Origin: Prasinococcaceae sp. CCMP 1430
Taxonomy: Eukaryota > Prasinodermophyta > Palmophyllophyceae > Prasinococcales > Prasinococcaceae
DNA: 22,859 nt
Assembly: GCA_013416795.1 (NCBI GenBank)
Contig: RQSC01000019.1
Location: 39,962-62,820, forward strand
Direction of reading: 5' to 3'
How positions within the stretch are numbered: the first letter of the stretch is position 1; each line of letters begins with the position of its first letter. The notes under the pieces are model-generated. The model was given only the letters and a program-made list of their open reading frames with translations. It made no database searches and was not told the DNA's origin. Shown here piece by piece: positions 7,508 through 16,214 of this stretch. The translations under genes were made by a program, and so were the position numbers.

Positions 7508-9456
7508 ATGGCGCCCTCCGCCGCGGCGGCGGACCCCTCGGGCGCGGTGCCGCCGTCGTGGGGGGAGCTTCTCAGCGCCTTTGCCGCCGTCGCGGCGTGG
7601 AAGCTGCGCTGCCACGTGCGCGGCCTCGGCAGTGTACGTGTATGGACGCGCGCACGCGCGCGCGCACACACATACACCACGCGGTATGCACACGCACGCA
7701 CGCGCGCACGCACGCGCACACACGCGCGCACACACACATACTGGAGGTTACATGCTCGTCCACACGCTGACAAGCGCTGATGCACACGCACACGCGCGCG
7801 CGCGCACACACGACCCCAGGCGCCGCGCGCGAACGCATACGCCGCGCTCGGGCTGCTCTCCCTCGCCCTCGTCCTCGTCCTCCTCGCCCTTCTGGCGCCC
7901 GCGCTGGCGCGCGCGGTGCTGGCGCTCGGCGACGCGGTGCTGCTGCGGCCGCGGTGGTGGGGCGCCGCGGTGGCGGCGCTCGCGCCGGGCTCGCCGCTCG
8001 GCGGGGAGCGGGCGGTGAGTGAAGAGGGCGCGCGCGCCCGAAGACACGCCAATACACACACACGCGCACGCACACGCGCGCGCACACACACACGAATGCA
8101 CGAGCTGACACGCGCGCGCACGCGCGCGCGCGCAGTCCATCCCGCTCGCCATGTGGCTGGGCGGCGGCGGCTGGTCGGGCGCGGCGTGCGTCGCCGCGCT
8201 CCTGGCGCTGCTCGCCGCGCTGCGCCTGCCGATGGGCGGCGCCGGCCTGTGGCTGGTGGGTGTGCTGGTACGCCGCGCGAGCGCGCGCCGACACGCACGC
8301 ACACGCGGGCGCGTGCACAGCTCGCAGAGCAGCACGCTGATTTGTGTGCGCACGACGCGCTGACGGCACCGGTCGCGGTTGTCACCTGGGCGCGCTCCGA
8401 AAAATGTACACACACACACGCACACACACACACGCACACACACACACGCACGCACGCACGCACGCACGCAACCGCGCGCGCGCGCCTCTCCGCAGGGCGC
8501 CGCGCGATGCGTGCGCGTGGCGTTCGGCGCAGGGTGGCTGTGGGGGCTGGCGTCGCTGCTGGCATGCGCGGCGGTGGCGGTGGTGCTCCTCCTCGTGGGC
8601 GCGGCGGTGTACTCACGCTCGTGCGAGGAGCGGTGGGCGCACGGGCTGGGTGCGCGGCCGGTGCCGGAGGGGTGCGAGGGGGAGGTGCGCGCGCGCGGGC
8701 GCGCGGGCGCATACGCACACACACACGCACGTACACACACACGCACACACACACACGCACACACACACACGCGCGCGCACGCGTGCGCGCGCACACACAC
8801 ACGCACGCACACACGCACGCACACACACACGCACACACACACACACACACACACAGTGAGCTGCGTTTTGCTTGGGCTCGTGCGCGTCGCTGACGGGACT
8901 GGTCGTCGCAGGCGGCGGCCATCCTGCGTGCGGAGAACTTCTTCGACGTGCTGCGGCTCGACTTGGGGAGCGCGCTGGAGGACTTCGCCGACGAGCAGCA
9001 CGTACGCGCGCGCGTGCACCACCACACACGCGCGCGTGCACACACGCTATACACACGCGCACACACGCGCGTCCCCGGGCGCCCCTACTTACACACTCAC
9101 ACACGCACGCGCACACGCACACGCACACGCACGCGCGCACGCAGGGCGGCGCCTTCCGCCCGTCGGGCGCCGCGTGGGACTCTCTGGTGCGCCGCGCGTA
9201 CAAGCGCCGCGCGCTGGCGTGCCACCCCGACAAGTGCGGGGGCGCCCCCGGCGCGGCCGAGGCCTTCGAGCGCGCGCGCGAGGCGTGCGAGGCGCTCGCC
9301 GACGAGGAGGACGCCGCCGAGTACGTGCGGACGCTCATGGCGTGGTACAGGGTGGGCGCGGGAGAGGTGAGCGCGCCGCGCGTGCATGCGTGCATGCGTG
9401 GGTGTATTCTTGTGTGTATGCATGTTCTTGCGTGCTTGCGTGCGTGCGTGCGTGGG

Positions 9457-9504
<48 letters not shown>

Positions 9505-9872
9505 GGCGTGCATGCGTGCGCTTGCGCCATGCCGTGCCGTGCGCCGCGCCTTACAGGGCGTCCGCCGCCGCTGCGCGTTCCCCCCCTCCCCTCCTCCCCC
9601 ACCCACAGGAGGCCGTCGAGTCGGAGGACGACACCGAGGACGCCGAGACCTCCGAGACGGTGGGGACCGTCGAGACTGGCGGGGACGCCGAGGCGCACAC
9701 GCACGCGCGAACGCGGACGCACACACACGCACACACACGCACGAGGGCGGCACCGTCGGAGGCGGAGCCCGGCGCGTCGACGTCCGCGCCCACGCTGCCC
9801 TCGAGGGCGGGCGCGGCGGCCGCGCGCCGCGCGTACGCGCGCGCCAGGGCGAGGGCGCGAGGGCGCGGGTGA
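7508..9872 (+). CDS. membrane-anchored J-domain protein, 7 exons
   Basis: Exons are 7508-7633, 7820-8014, 8136-8267, 8496-8684, 8912-9001, 9145-9366 and 9609-9872, giving about 405 residues. All six introns are GT-AG and phase 0. The start is ATG 7508, the first ATG of exon 1. Exons 2, 3 and 4 each carry about one hydrophobic helix (LGLLSLALVLVLLALLAPAL; VAALLALLAALRLPMGG; LASLLACAAVAVVLLLVGAA). Exons 5-6 encode a J-domain: NFFDVLRLDLG (helix I), then RRAYKRRALACHPDKCGG with the HPD tripeptide that stimulates Hsp70 ATPase, then EAFERAREACEALADEEDA (helices III-IV). About 20 residues are inserted between helices I and II compared with ordinary DnaJ. Exon 7 is acidic, then basic and low-complexity, with a CA repeat read in frame. 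By layout it resembles DNAJC14-type membrane co-chaperones; location in the ER or another membrane is inferred. A TGTAA signal follows at 10009. Confidence 0.8.
7634..7819 (+). repeat. intron 1 of the J-protein, CA/CG repeat
   Basis: GTACGT donor and CCCCAG acceptor, 186 bp. Most of its length is alternating purine-pyrimidine (CACACGCGCG types). The intron has no obvious polypyrimidine tract beyond the last few bases. Confidence 0.75.
8015..8135 (+). repeat. intron 2 of the J-protein, CA/CG repeat
   Basis: GTGAGT donor, CGCAG acceptor, 121 bp. The interior from about 8044 is CACACA/CGCGCG alternation with one CGAATGCACGAGCTGA interruption. Confidence 0.75.
8268..8495 (+). repeat. intron 3 of the J-protein, CA repeat
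   Basis: GTACGC donor, CTCTCCGCAG acceptor, 228 bp. Positions 8407-8470 are a near-continuous CA/CACG repeat. This is one of the few introns here with a short pyrimidine run before AG. Confidence 0.75.
8685..8911 (+). repeat. intron 4 of the J-protein, long CA repeat
   Basis: GTGCGC donor, GTCGCAG acceptor, 227 bp. The stretch 8711-8855 (~145 bp) is CA/CG alternation, the longest in the window, ending in a pure (CA)n block. A non-repetitive 55-bp tail precedes the acceptor. Confidence 0.78.
9002..9144 (+). repeat. intron 5 of the J-protein, CA/CG repeat
   Basis: GTACGC donor, ACGCAG acceptor, 143 bp, largely CACACG alternation. It falls inside the segment inserted between helices I and II of the J-domain. 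Confidence 0.75.
9461..9504 (+). repeat. (TC)n-(TG)n compound microsatellite in intron 6
   Basis: About 33 bp of pure TC repeat run directly into about 12 bp of TG, inside intron 6 (9367-9608, GTGAGC donor, CCCACAG acceptor). Unlike the other five introns, this one is T/G-rich on the sense strand and has a real pyrimidine tract (CCCCCCTCCCCTCCTCCCCC) before the acceptor. Confidence 0.9.
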
Positions 9873-10008
9873 GCGGCGCTGTGTGGTGTGTGTGTGCGTG
9901 TGTGTGTGCGCGTGTGTGTTCAATCAGCACGCACACGATACCACGCGACGCGCTTTCACGCACACGCACATCAAAACGCACGCGAAAACCGTGTGAAAAT
10001 CTCCCGTG

Positions 10009-10013
10009 TGTAA
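10009..10013 (+). terminator. TGTAA poly(A) signal for the J-protein gene
   Basis: TGTAAATA about 137 bp after the stop codon at 9872, within a locally AT-richer stretch. It fits the green-algal TGTAA signal; the distance is plausible for a 3' UTR. Confidence 0.5.
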
Positions 10014-10096
10014 ATATGACCTCAGGTGGAATTCATCAAACGGGCACGCGCGCGCGCGCCCGCGCGCGCCGCGTCGGGCGCCCGCGCCTCGCGGGA

Positions 10097-10511
10097 NNNN
10101 NNNNNNNNNNNNNNNNNNNNNNNNNNNNNNNNNNNNNNNNNNNNNNNNNNNNNNNNNNNNNNNNNNNNNNNNNNNNNNNNNNNNNNNNNNNNNNNNNNNN
10201 NNNNNNNNNNNNNNNNNNNNNNNNNNNNNNNNNNNNNNNNNNNNNNNNNNNNNNNNNNNNNNNNNNNNNNNNNNNNNNNNNNNNNNNNNNNNNNNNNNNN
10301 NNNNNNNNNNNNNNNNNNNNNNNNNNNNNNNNNNNNNNNNNNNNNNNNNNNNNNNNNNNNNNNNNNNNNNNNNNNNNNNNNNNNNNNNNNNNNNNNNNNN
10401 NNNNNNNNNNNNNNNNNNNNNNNNNNNNNNNNNNNNNNNNNNNNNNNNNNNNNNNNNNNNNNNNNNNNNNNNNNNNNNNNNNNNNNNNNNNNNNNNNNNN
10501 NNNNNNNNNNN
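10097..10511. other. assembly gap (415 N)
   Basis: A run of undetermined bases. It probably contains the promoter and 5' part of the Gln-rich gene downstream. Flanks are (GC)-rich simple sequence, a likely reason for the gap. Confidence 0.99.
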
Positions 10512-10705
10512 GCGCGGCCGCTGCGCGCGGCGTTGACCAGCCGGCGCGAGAGCGCTTGGAGCGACGGCGCCGCGCGGCGCGCGAGCAAGCGAGCGCGCGC
10601 GCCTCCTGGCGTGGTCGGCCCGCCATCGCAAAAGACCATCGGATCGCGGCTGCTGACACGCGCCGTCTCGCGACCCGCCTCACCCATCTGCGCGCGCCGC
10701 ACAGG

Positions 10706-13474
10706 ATGCACCTGCAGCACCAGTATGCAGCGATGGCGCACCATGCGCACCAGCAGCCGGCACTCTACCACCAGCAGCAGCATGCCCACGCTGTGCAAGC
10801 CCAAGTGCAGCGCTACGCGGTGCGTCTGGACGCGATCCCGTCGCGCCCCACTGCCGTCGCCGCAGAGCCCGCTCCGCGCGTCTTGCACTCGCCTAGTGTC
10901 GCGGGCACCTGTGCGCTGACACCCCCGCGGCCGCGCGCCGTCCAGGAGATGTACGATTCCGCGGCGGCGCAGGGCGGCATGCACCCGTACTATGCAGCCG
11001 CGTACTACGCAGCAGCCGCTGGCATGCAGAAGGGCGCCGTCACCTCTGGCGGTGGCAGTGAAAACAGCGGTGGGGAGGATAGAGACGGTCCGCACGCGGC
11101 AGCCGCGGCAGCTGTGGCCGCGGCCGCGGCGGCCGACGCGCAGTACACGGGCAGAGAGAAGAGCGGGCACATGCTCAATGCGAGTGTGGTGGGTGGCGTC
11201 CCCGCGACGACGGCGGCAATGTCCGCGACGCAGGCCCACCAGCGATACGCAAACCCGCAGGCTGCCGCGGCGGCCGTCGCGGCCGCGGCGGCCGCGGCGG
11301 TGACGCAGCAGCACACCCAGCAGCACGCGCGGCAGCACCTGGAGCACACGCACGCCGAAAGCCAGCAGCACCAGCAATCTCAGCACCCTCAGCGCCATCG
11401 GCATAATCCCTACGCACCAATCACAGCAAGCTCGCAGCCACCGTTGCCTCCTGCGGCGAGTCCGCAGGGTAACCCCGACGTGATCATGTTCGGCACAGTG
11501 CCGGCGCCGGCGGCGCACGTAATAGCTGCGGCGGAGGCCGCCGCCAAGCAGGCCGTGCAGGAGCAGCAGGAGAAAGAGAGGCGGGAAAGGAAAACACGAG
11601 AGGCTCAGGGGCAGCAGCGACGCGCTCCTCCCGCCGAGGCAGCACTGCAAGGCGCCCCCTCGGACGGACCGGCGCAGGCGCGGTCGCCGGAGCTTGCGAA
11701 CGCCCCAACTCCGAAGAAGCTGGAGGCGGGCATGGTGAGGATGCCTATGGAGCAGCAGTCGCAACCGCAGCCCCGGTCGCAGTCAAAGCTGCCGCCGGCG
11801 CAGCAGCAGCAGCACCAGCAGCACCAGCACCAGCACCAGCAGCAGATGCAGCAGCGCCAGCCGCCGAGGCAGCAAGGACAGCAACAGGCGCAGCCGAAAC
11901 ACCACCGAGGAGGGCAGAAGCAACGGCCGCACGCGCCGGGAAAGTCGGGGGCATCCGCTGGCGGCCCCGCGAGGCAGGTGGATGGCGTGCGCGGCGCGGC
12001 GCGCAATCCGTCTGCCGCGGCTGTGGAGGCTATCCGGACGAAGCAGCAGCCGCACGCGCCAAGGGCGCCCTCGTCGCGAGATTCCTCGTCGCGGTCGCTC
12101 GACGACGGCGTGGTGACGATCACCAAGGGTGCGGTCGTGGCGACCAGCCTGCCCTGCGGCATGGACAGCATCGATGACACCGCGGAGGTCAATGACGCGA
12201 GCGACTTCGCAGGCGGTGTCATCGTCGACAGGGACGACGGCAAGGCCGTGCAGAGCTTCCGCTCCGGCTCAAAGGCGAAGGTGGGCGGCGGCGCGCGCGG
12301 CGGCCGGCCGGCCACGCGGCGGGCGTCTCCGCAGTCGCCGCTGCCAACGCGCGGCCAAGCTGGCGGCCATTCGTCAGCGTCGCCCGACCCGCGCGAGAGT
12401 GGCAGCAAGCGCGCGCAGCTGGCGGCGCAGCGACAAGGGCTGTCGCCCGGCAAGAACAAAAATCATTCGCCGAAGCCCGCGGCGAAGGCCCCGGCCGCGG
12501 CGAGGCCAGCCGCACGCGCCGCCGCGCGGCCCGCCCCTACAGCCAGGCCAACGCCCAGGGCCGGTGCGTCGTCGGCCAAGGGCGCCGCCGCGGGTACCAC
12601 CGCCGCGGACGCCCCTCCCCGAGAGGGGCCGCCCCTCAAGGCCGCAGGGAAGGGCGTGAGGGCGCCTTCGAGAGCGCCGCCCTCGCCCGCTCGGTCGGCC
12701 GGCGGCAAGGCCGCCGCCTTGAAGCAGGGCCCCGCCGCGACGAAGCCCGCCGCCGCCAGGACTGGAGTCGCGAAGGTGCCCAGGCCCGCGCCAGCATCGG
12801 CGAGGACGAATGCAAAGGCGAAGGCCGACCAGGCGCAGGCGCCGGCGGCGCCCACCGGCGCGTCCGCAACGGCGACGGACGCTGATGCGCCCGTCGAGCG
12901 CCCTGGCACGCCGGAACTCCGCGTGCGCGCGGCTAAGCCGGCCGGCCGCGACGGCGGCATCGGCAGCTTCGAGGGGAAGCCCGCGGCTGACGCGAGGTGC
13001 GGGGGCGCGGCGGGGAGAAAGGGCAGGAGGCCTGGCGGGCCCGGACCCAACAGCCGAACAAGCACGCATCAAAACGCACCTTCGCCCGCGAGTGCAGCAC
13101 ACCCACGCGCGCGCGGGCTCGCTCCGAAGGACGCGGCGGCGGCGGCGGCAGGTGGGCCAGTGGCGCCTGCTCGCGCGTCCCCGCCGCGCCCACACGCGCA
13201 CGCGCGCGCGGGCAAGCCGCAGGCGCGCAAGGGAGACTCATTGTGGGGCGCGCGGCCGCAGTGGCGGCCGCGGCGGCGCCGGCCGCGGCGCGTCGAGGGC
13301 AGTCGAGCCCGCTGCGCCACAGATGGCAGCCTCGTGAGGGCTGCGCGCACGCACACGCGAGCGCGCGCTCCCGACCGTGGACGCAGAGCATTCATCGGAA
13401 TCACGCACGTAATCGCAAGTTACCTCGCACGCGCGTGCACGCGCGGCGCGCAGCGCTGCGCGTGCGCTTATTAG
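10706..13474 (+). CDS. low-complexity Gln/Ala/His-rich protein
   Basis: A single open frame runs from the gap to the stop at 13474. The first in-frame ATG with protein-like sequence after it is 10706 (MHLQHQYAAMAHHAHQQPAL), about 922 residues; the true start may be an upstream exon because CGCACAG just before the ATG could be an acceptor. Composition changes along the protein: a His/Gln/Ala/Tyr-rich N-terminus with poly-Ala blocks, a mixed-charge segment QEQQEKERRERKTREA (possible short coiled coil), a Gln/His stretch, an acidic segment around GMDSIDDTAEVNDASDFAGG, then an Ala/Pro/Lys-rich basic tail. One compact hydrophobic motif, NPDVIMFGTVPAP, stands out; it resembles the LQFGS/FGT-type short motifs I associate with plant eIF4G N-terminal regions, but this is weak. 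No folded domain is recognised. From about 12990 the sequence turns into GC/CA-rich repeats, so the C-terminus is doubtful. It may be an RNA-binding or condensate-forming scaffold. Confidence 0.6.
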   Translation: MHLQHQYAAMAHHAHQQPALYHQQQHAHAVQAQVQRYAVRLDAIPSRPTAVAAEPAPRVLHSPSVAGTCALTPPRPRAVQEMYDSAAAQGGMHPYYAAAYYAAAAGMQKGAVTSGGGSENSGGEDRDGPHAAAAAAVAAAAAADAQYTGREKSGHMLNASVVGGVPATTAAMSATQAHQRYANPQAAAAAVAAAAAAAVTQQHTQQHARQHLEHTHAESQQHQQSQHPQRHRHNPYAPITASSQPPLPPAASPQGNPDVIMFGTVPAPAAHVIAAAEAAAKQAVQEQQEKERRERKTREAQGQQRRAPPAEAALQGAPSDGPAQARSPELANAPTPKKLEAGMVRMPMEQQSQPQPRSQSKLPPAQQQQHQQHQHQHQQQMQQRQPPRQQGQQQAQPKHHRGGQKQRPHAPGKSGASAGGPARQVDGVRGAARNPSAAAVEAIRTKQQPHAPRAPSSRDSSSRSLDDGVVTITKGAVVATSLPCGMDSIDDTAEVNDASDFAGGVIVDRDDGKAVQSFRSGSKAKVGGGARGGRPATRRASPQSPLPTRGQAGGHSSASPDPRESGSKRAQLAAQRQGLSPGKNKNHSPKPAAKAPAAARPAARAAARPAPTARPTPRAGASSAKGAAAGTTAADAPPREGPPLKAAGKGVRAPSRAPPSPARSAGGKAAALKQGPAATKPAAARTGVAKVPRPAPASARTNAKAKADQAQAPAAPTGASATATDADAPVERPGTPELRVRAAKPAGRDGGIGSFEGKPAADARCGGAAGRKGRRPGGPGPNSRTSTHQNAPSPASAAHPRARGLAPKDAAAAAAGGPVAPARASPPRPHAHARAGKPQARKGDSLWGARPQWRPRRRRPRRVEGSRARCATDGSLVRAARTHTRARAPDRGRRAFIGITHVIASYLARACTRGAQRCACAY

Positions 13475-13535
13475 TTGAGCTGGTGGAAGGTCGGCGCCGT
13501 GGGCCGGGGACGGGAGTGGCTCGCTCGGAGCCGCG
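13475..13535. other. 61-bp convergent spacer
   Basis: The Gln-rich gene (+) and the capping enzyme gene (-) end with 61 bp between stop codons. No TGTAA is seen on either strand here, so poly(A) sites probably lie within the opposite gene. Confidence 0.6.
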
Positions 13536-16214
13536 TCACGCCGTCGCAGGCAGTGCGTCGACGTATCGGAGGAAGTCCTCCTCCTCTATGCCGTCGCGGA
13601 TGGAGCGCATCACGCGCTCGAACGTCGACGCGGCGTTGGGCGTGTCCTTGTCGACGCGCGCGCGCATGAAAACCCACTCGTTCTCCTTGTTCGGATCGAG
13701 CGCGCACTCGATGATCTGCCCGACGAAGCTCTCGGGGTCCAGGTCATCTCCGAAGCGCACGGTTGCTCCCTCGACGGCGGGCTCGAGCTCCCCGCCGTAC
13801 TTGCCCGCATCGCGACCCGTGGCCTGCACGTGCAGCGAGTACGCCCCCCTCGGCGAGCGCTTGAGCTTGAAGTCGACCGAGTTCATGCTCGAATATTTCC
13901 ACTTGAGCAAGTCGTAGAACGTGTGCGGCGCGTACGCATCGTCGCGAGGCTGCAGAATGACGCCGTCGCACTCGTGCCCCAGGCCCTTCACCATCTCCTC
14001 GAGCACCCACCTGCTCTTGGACACAGGCCAGAAGTGCTTGCGCCGCACGGCGAAGAGCGCCTTGCCCTCGGCCTCGTAGTCGTGCGGGCAACCGGCCCCT
14101 TGTGCGCGCTCCTTGTTGCGCGGGCCAACGACCTCGTCCTCGATGAGGCGCCAACGCCTGCTGAAGAACGGCAGCCCCACTACGCTCTGTCCGTGCAACG
14201 CCATGATGTCGTAGATGTAGAAGCGGCGGTGGCGCGCCTGTGTCTTTGGGTCAACGTCGACCACCATCTCGCCGTCGAGCAGCGTGCCGTCGTGCACACC
14301 GCCCTTCGGAAAGCGCTTGGAGCGCACGCGCGGCCAGCGCATGTCCACGCGGCGCACATTGAAGGCGCGGTCGATGAGGTACGTGCCGTGGCTGAAGAGC
14401 AGCACCATGTAGCGCGTGCCGTCCGCCTTCCACGTGACGGTGTACGGCTTCTCCTCAAGCTTTCGTTTGTTCTGCGAGTCGAGCGACACGGGCTGCGAGC
14501 CAGGGAAGCGCGGTGAGGGCTCGAGGCCGAGGAGCGTGCACGACGCAGCCTGCATGCGACGCTCAGTTTCCATCGGGACTTGCTCACCGATGATGTCGTC
14601 GTGCTCCATCGGCCGGGCGGGCGGATCCGGCGGCTTGTGATCCTCTTCTGCGCCGTCCCTGCCTGGCGACGCCGGCTTCCACTGGGGCACCGGCGGACAC
14701 AGCAGCGACGCCGAGCGCCTCTCGTGCAACGTGCGGTAGAGCTCGTCGATGTACTCGGGCTTGTATATTCCAGGCGAACGCGCCCTGGCGAAGGCGCGCA
14801 CCACGTCGGAGACCTTGGTGTTCGTGGACATGCGCAGCACCGTGTTCACGATCATGTAGCCCGTGCGGTTGAAGCCGTGCGTGCAGTGCACGAGCACGTG
14901 TCCGACCGGCGGCGGCGGCGGCTTGGGCTGCTCCGGACGAGCGGCTGCGGATACCGTCCCCGCCTGCTCTGCACTGCGCTGCACCTCTTCCCATTTGCGG
15001 ACGGCCATCTGCCACTCCACCTCCTGCGCCTGCATTGCGGCGGTGTGCTCCATGCCCAATATCTCCGTGTACTTGAAGATATGTTCGAAGAACTCGTTCA
15101 CCGCTCGTGGCTCGGGCGCCGCGCCGCGGCCTTTACACGGCACCTTGATGCAGTGCAACGACGCACGCTGCTGCACGGCGATCCTGTCGTAGTAACGCGT
15201 GGTGTTGGTCAGATCGATGATGGCGTCGACCCGCCGGCCCAGCCCGCGCTGCTCAGCGACGAGCCCCTCCGGCGAGTGCTCGCATCCTGAGGGAATGCTG
15301 CCCGCGAAGCGCATGCTGTCGAGCGGCACTTTACATGGTACAATGCGCACGAAAGGACCGCACTGGATAGGTTCGCCATATTTCGGACACTCGAGCCACC
15401 CGCTGGGCAGGCCTGCGGCCGCGGACGGGTCGTGCGCGGAACGCGCAGCCGCTTGGGGCTGCTGCGGGTGCTGCTGCGGTGGCTGTGTGTGCGCCACCTG
15501 CGGCGGCATCTGCTGCGGGTGGGCCGGTTGCCGCGCGTGTTCTGGCACCGCCTCCTCTACAGGCGGGGCCGGTGCCACCGGCCCTGTTGGCGCCGCCGGC
15601 GCATACGCTGCGATCGCCTTCTTCTTCTCGACTGACGCACCAGCGGAGTACGCATTCGCGTACGCGCTGGCGTACGCGCCATCGTCCGGTCGTGGGCGGT
15701 CGGGTCGACCACCTGGCTGCTGCTCGCCCCCCGGAGGAGCCCCCTGCTGCTGATCGTCCGCGTGCGGCTGCTGATGAGGCGCCTGCGCTGCTGGCTGCTG
15801 CGGCAGCTCCTGCGGTGGTGGATCCGGCCCTTTCTGCCCGGCCTGCTCGGCCTCGCGCTTGCGCTTCAGGTTGGCCATGCGTGCGCGCCTGGCAGCGTCG
15901 AGGCTCCCCGCGTGCTGCGCCGCCTCGAAGCTCACCGGCCCGTCGTTGGCTGCAGTGCCACCCCCCACCCTGCGCCTCGCGCCGCTCCTGCCCGGTGCCG
16001 CGTGCGCAGCCGCGGCCTGCGCGGCGGTGGGGGGCGGCGCACCCTCCCTGGCCTGCGGCTGGCCCTGGCCATGCTGCGCCGGCGGCGGCGGGGCGGACGC
16101 GGCGGGAAGCCTAAAGGGCGAGTCGACGGGGGTGCACGCGTACGCCCTGTTCGACGGCCCGAACAGGTCGCGCTCATCCAAATCGGCGGGGTGCGTCTCC
16201 GCTGGCGGCGCCAT
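13536..16214 (-). CDS. bifunctional mRNA capping enzyme
   Basis: Removes the gamma phosphate of nascent Pol II transcripts and transfers GMP to make the 5' cap in the nucleus. The intronless frame from ATG 16214 (MAPPAETHPADLDERDLFGP) gives 892 residues. Residues ~1-270 are Ala/Gln/Pro-rich and look disordered. Then comes a cysteine-phosphatase-type RNA triphosphatase domain: LECPKYGEPI, VDAIIDLTNTTRYYD, and the P-loop HCTHGFNRTGY (~441) with catalytic Cys and Arg. It carries an extra ~40-residue Gln/Pro-rich insert before the P-loop. The guanylyltransferase follows: TWKADGTRY (~595, active-site Lys of KxDGxR), LLDGEMVVD, RFYIYDIMALHG, ECDGVILQPRDD (~750), LLKWKY, then the OB-fold region with EWVFMRARVDKDTPN. 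All nucleotidyltransferase motifs are intact. The architecture is that of plants and animals, not the separate TTM-type triphosphatase of fungi. The frame stays open upstream to 16499, but that part looks non-conserved. Confidence 0.92.
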   Translation of the reverse strand: MAPPAETHPADLDERDLFGPSNRAYACTPVDSPFRLPAASAPPPPAQHGQGQPQAREGAPPPTAAQAAAAHAAPGRSGARRRVGGGTAANDGPVSFEAAQHAGSLDAARRARMANLKRKREAEQAGQKGPDPPPQELPQQPAAQAPHQQPHADDQQQGAPPGGEQQPGGRPDRPRPDDGAYASAYANAYSAGASVEKKKAIAAYAPAAPTGPVAPAPPVEEAVPEHARQPAHPQQMPPQVAHTQPPQQHPQQPQAAARSAHDPSAAAGLPSGWLECPKYGEPIQCGPFVRIVPCKVPLDSMRFAGSIPSGCEHSPEGLVAEQRGLGRRVDAIIDLTNTTRYYDRIAVQQRASLHCIKVPCKGRGAAPEPRAVNEFFEHIFKYTEILGMEHTAAMQAQEVEWQMAVRKWEEVQRSAEQAGTVSAAARPEQPKPPPPPVGHVLVHCTHGFNRTGYMIVNTVLRMSTNTKVSDVVRAFARARSPGIYKPEYIDELYRTLHERRSASLLCPPVPQWKPASPGRDGAEEDHKPPDPPARPMEHDDIIGEQVPMETERRMQAASCTLLGLEPSPRFPGSQPVSLDSQNKRKLEEKPYTVTWKADGTRYMVLLFSHGTYLIDRAFNVRRVDMRWPRVRSKRFPKGGVHDGTLLDGEMVVDVDPKTQARHRRFYIYDIMALHGQSVVGLPFFSRRWRLIEDEVVGPRNKERAQGAGCPHDYEAEGKALFAVRRKHFWPVSKSRWVLEEMVKGLGHECDGVILQPRDDAYAPHTFYDLLKWKYSSMNSVDFKLKRSPRGAYSLHVQATGRDAGKYGGELEPAVEGATVRFGDDLDPESFVGQIIECALDPNKENEWVFMRARVDKDTPNAASTFERVMRSIRDGIEEEDFLRYVDALPATA

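Noticed and set aside
7061-9923. Very long minus-strand frames across the J-protein region
   Set aside because: They consist of CVCVCVRARAC and THTHTH strings, the translation of CA/TG and CG repeats. The plus strand has phase-consistent exons and a real J-domain.
9386-10096. Plus-strand frame running from 9386 through the N gap into the Gln-rich gene
   Set aside because: It is continuous only because Ns are not stops. The left part is intron 6 and out-of-frame exon 7 of the J-protein gene.
10097-10511. Any feature in the N block
   Set aside because: No sequence is available there.
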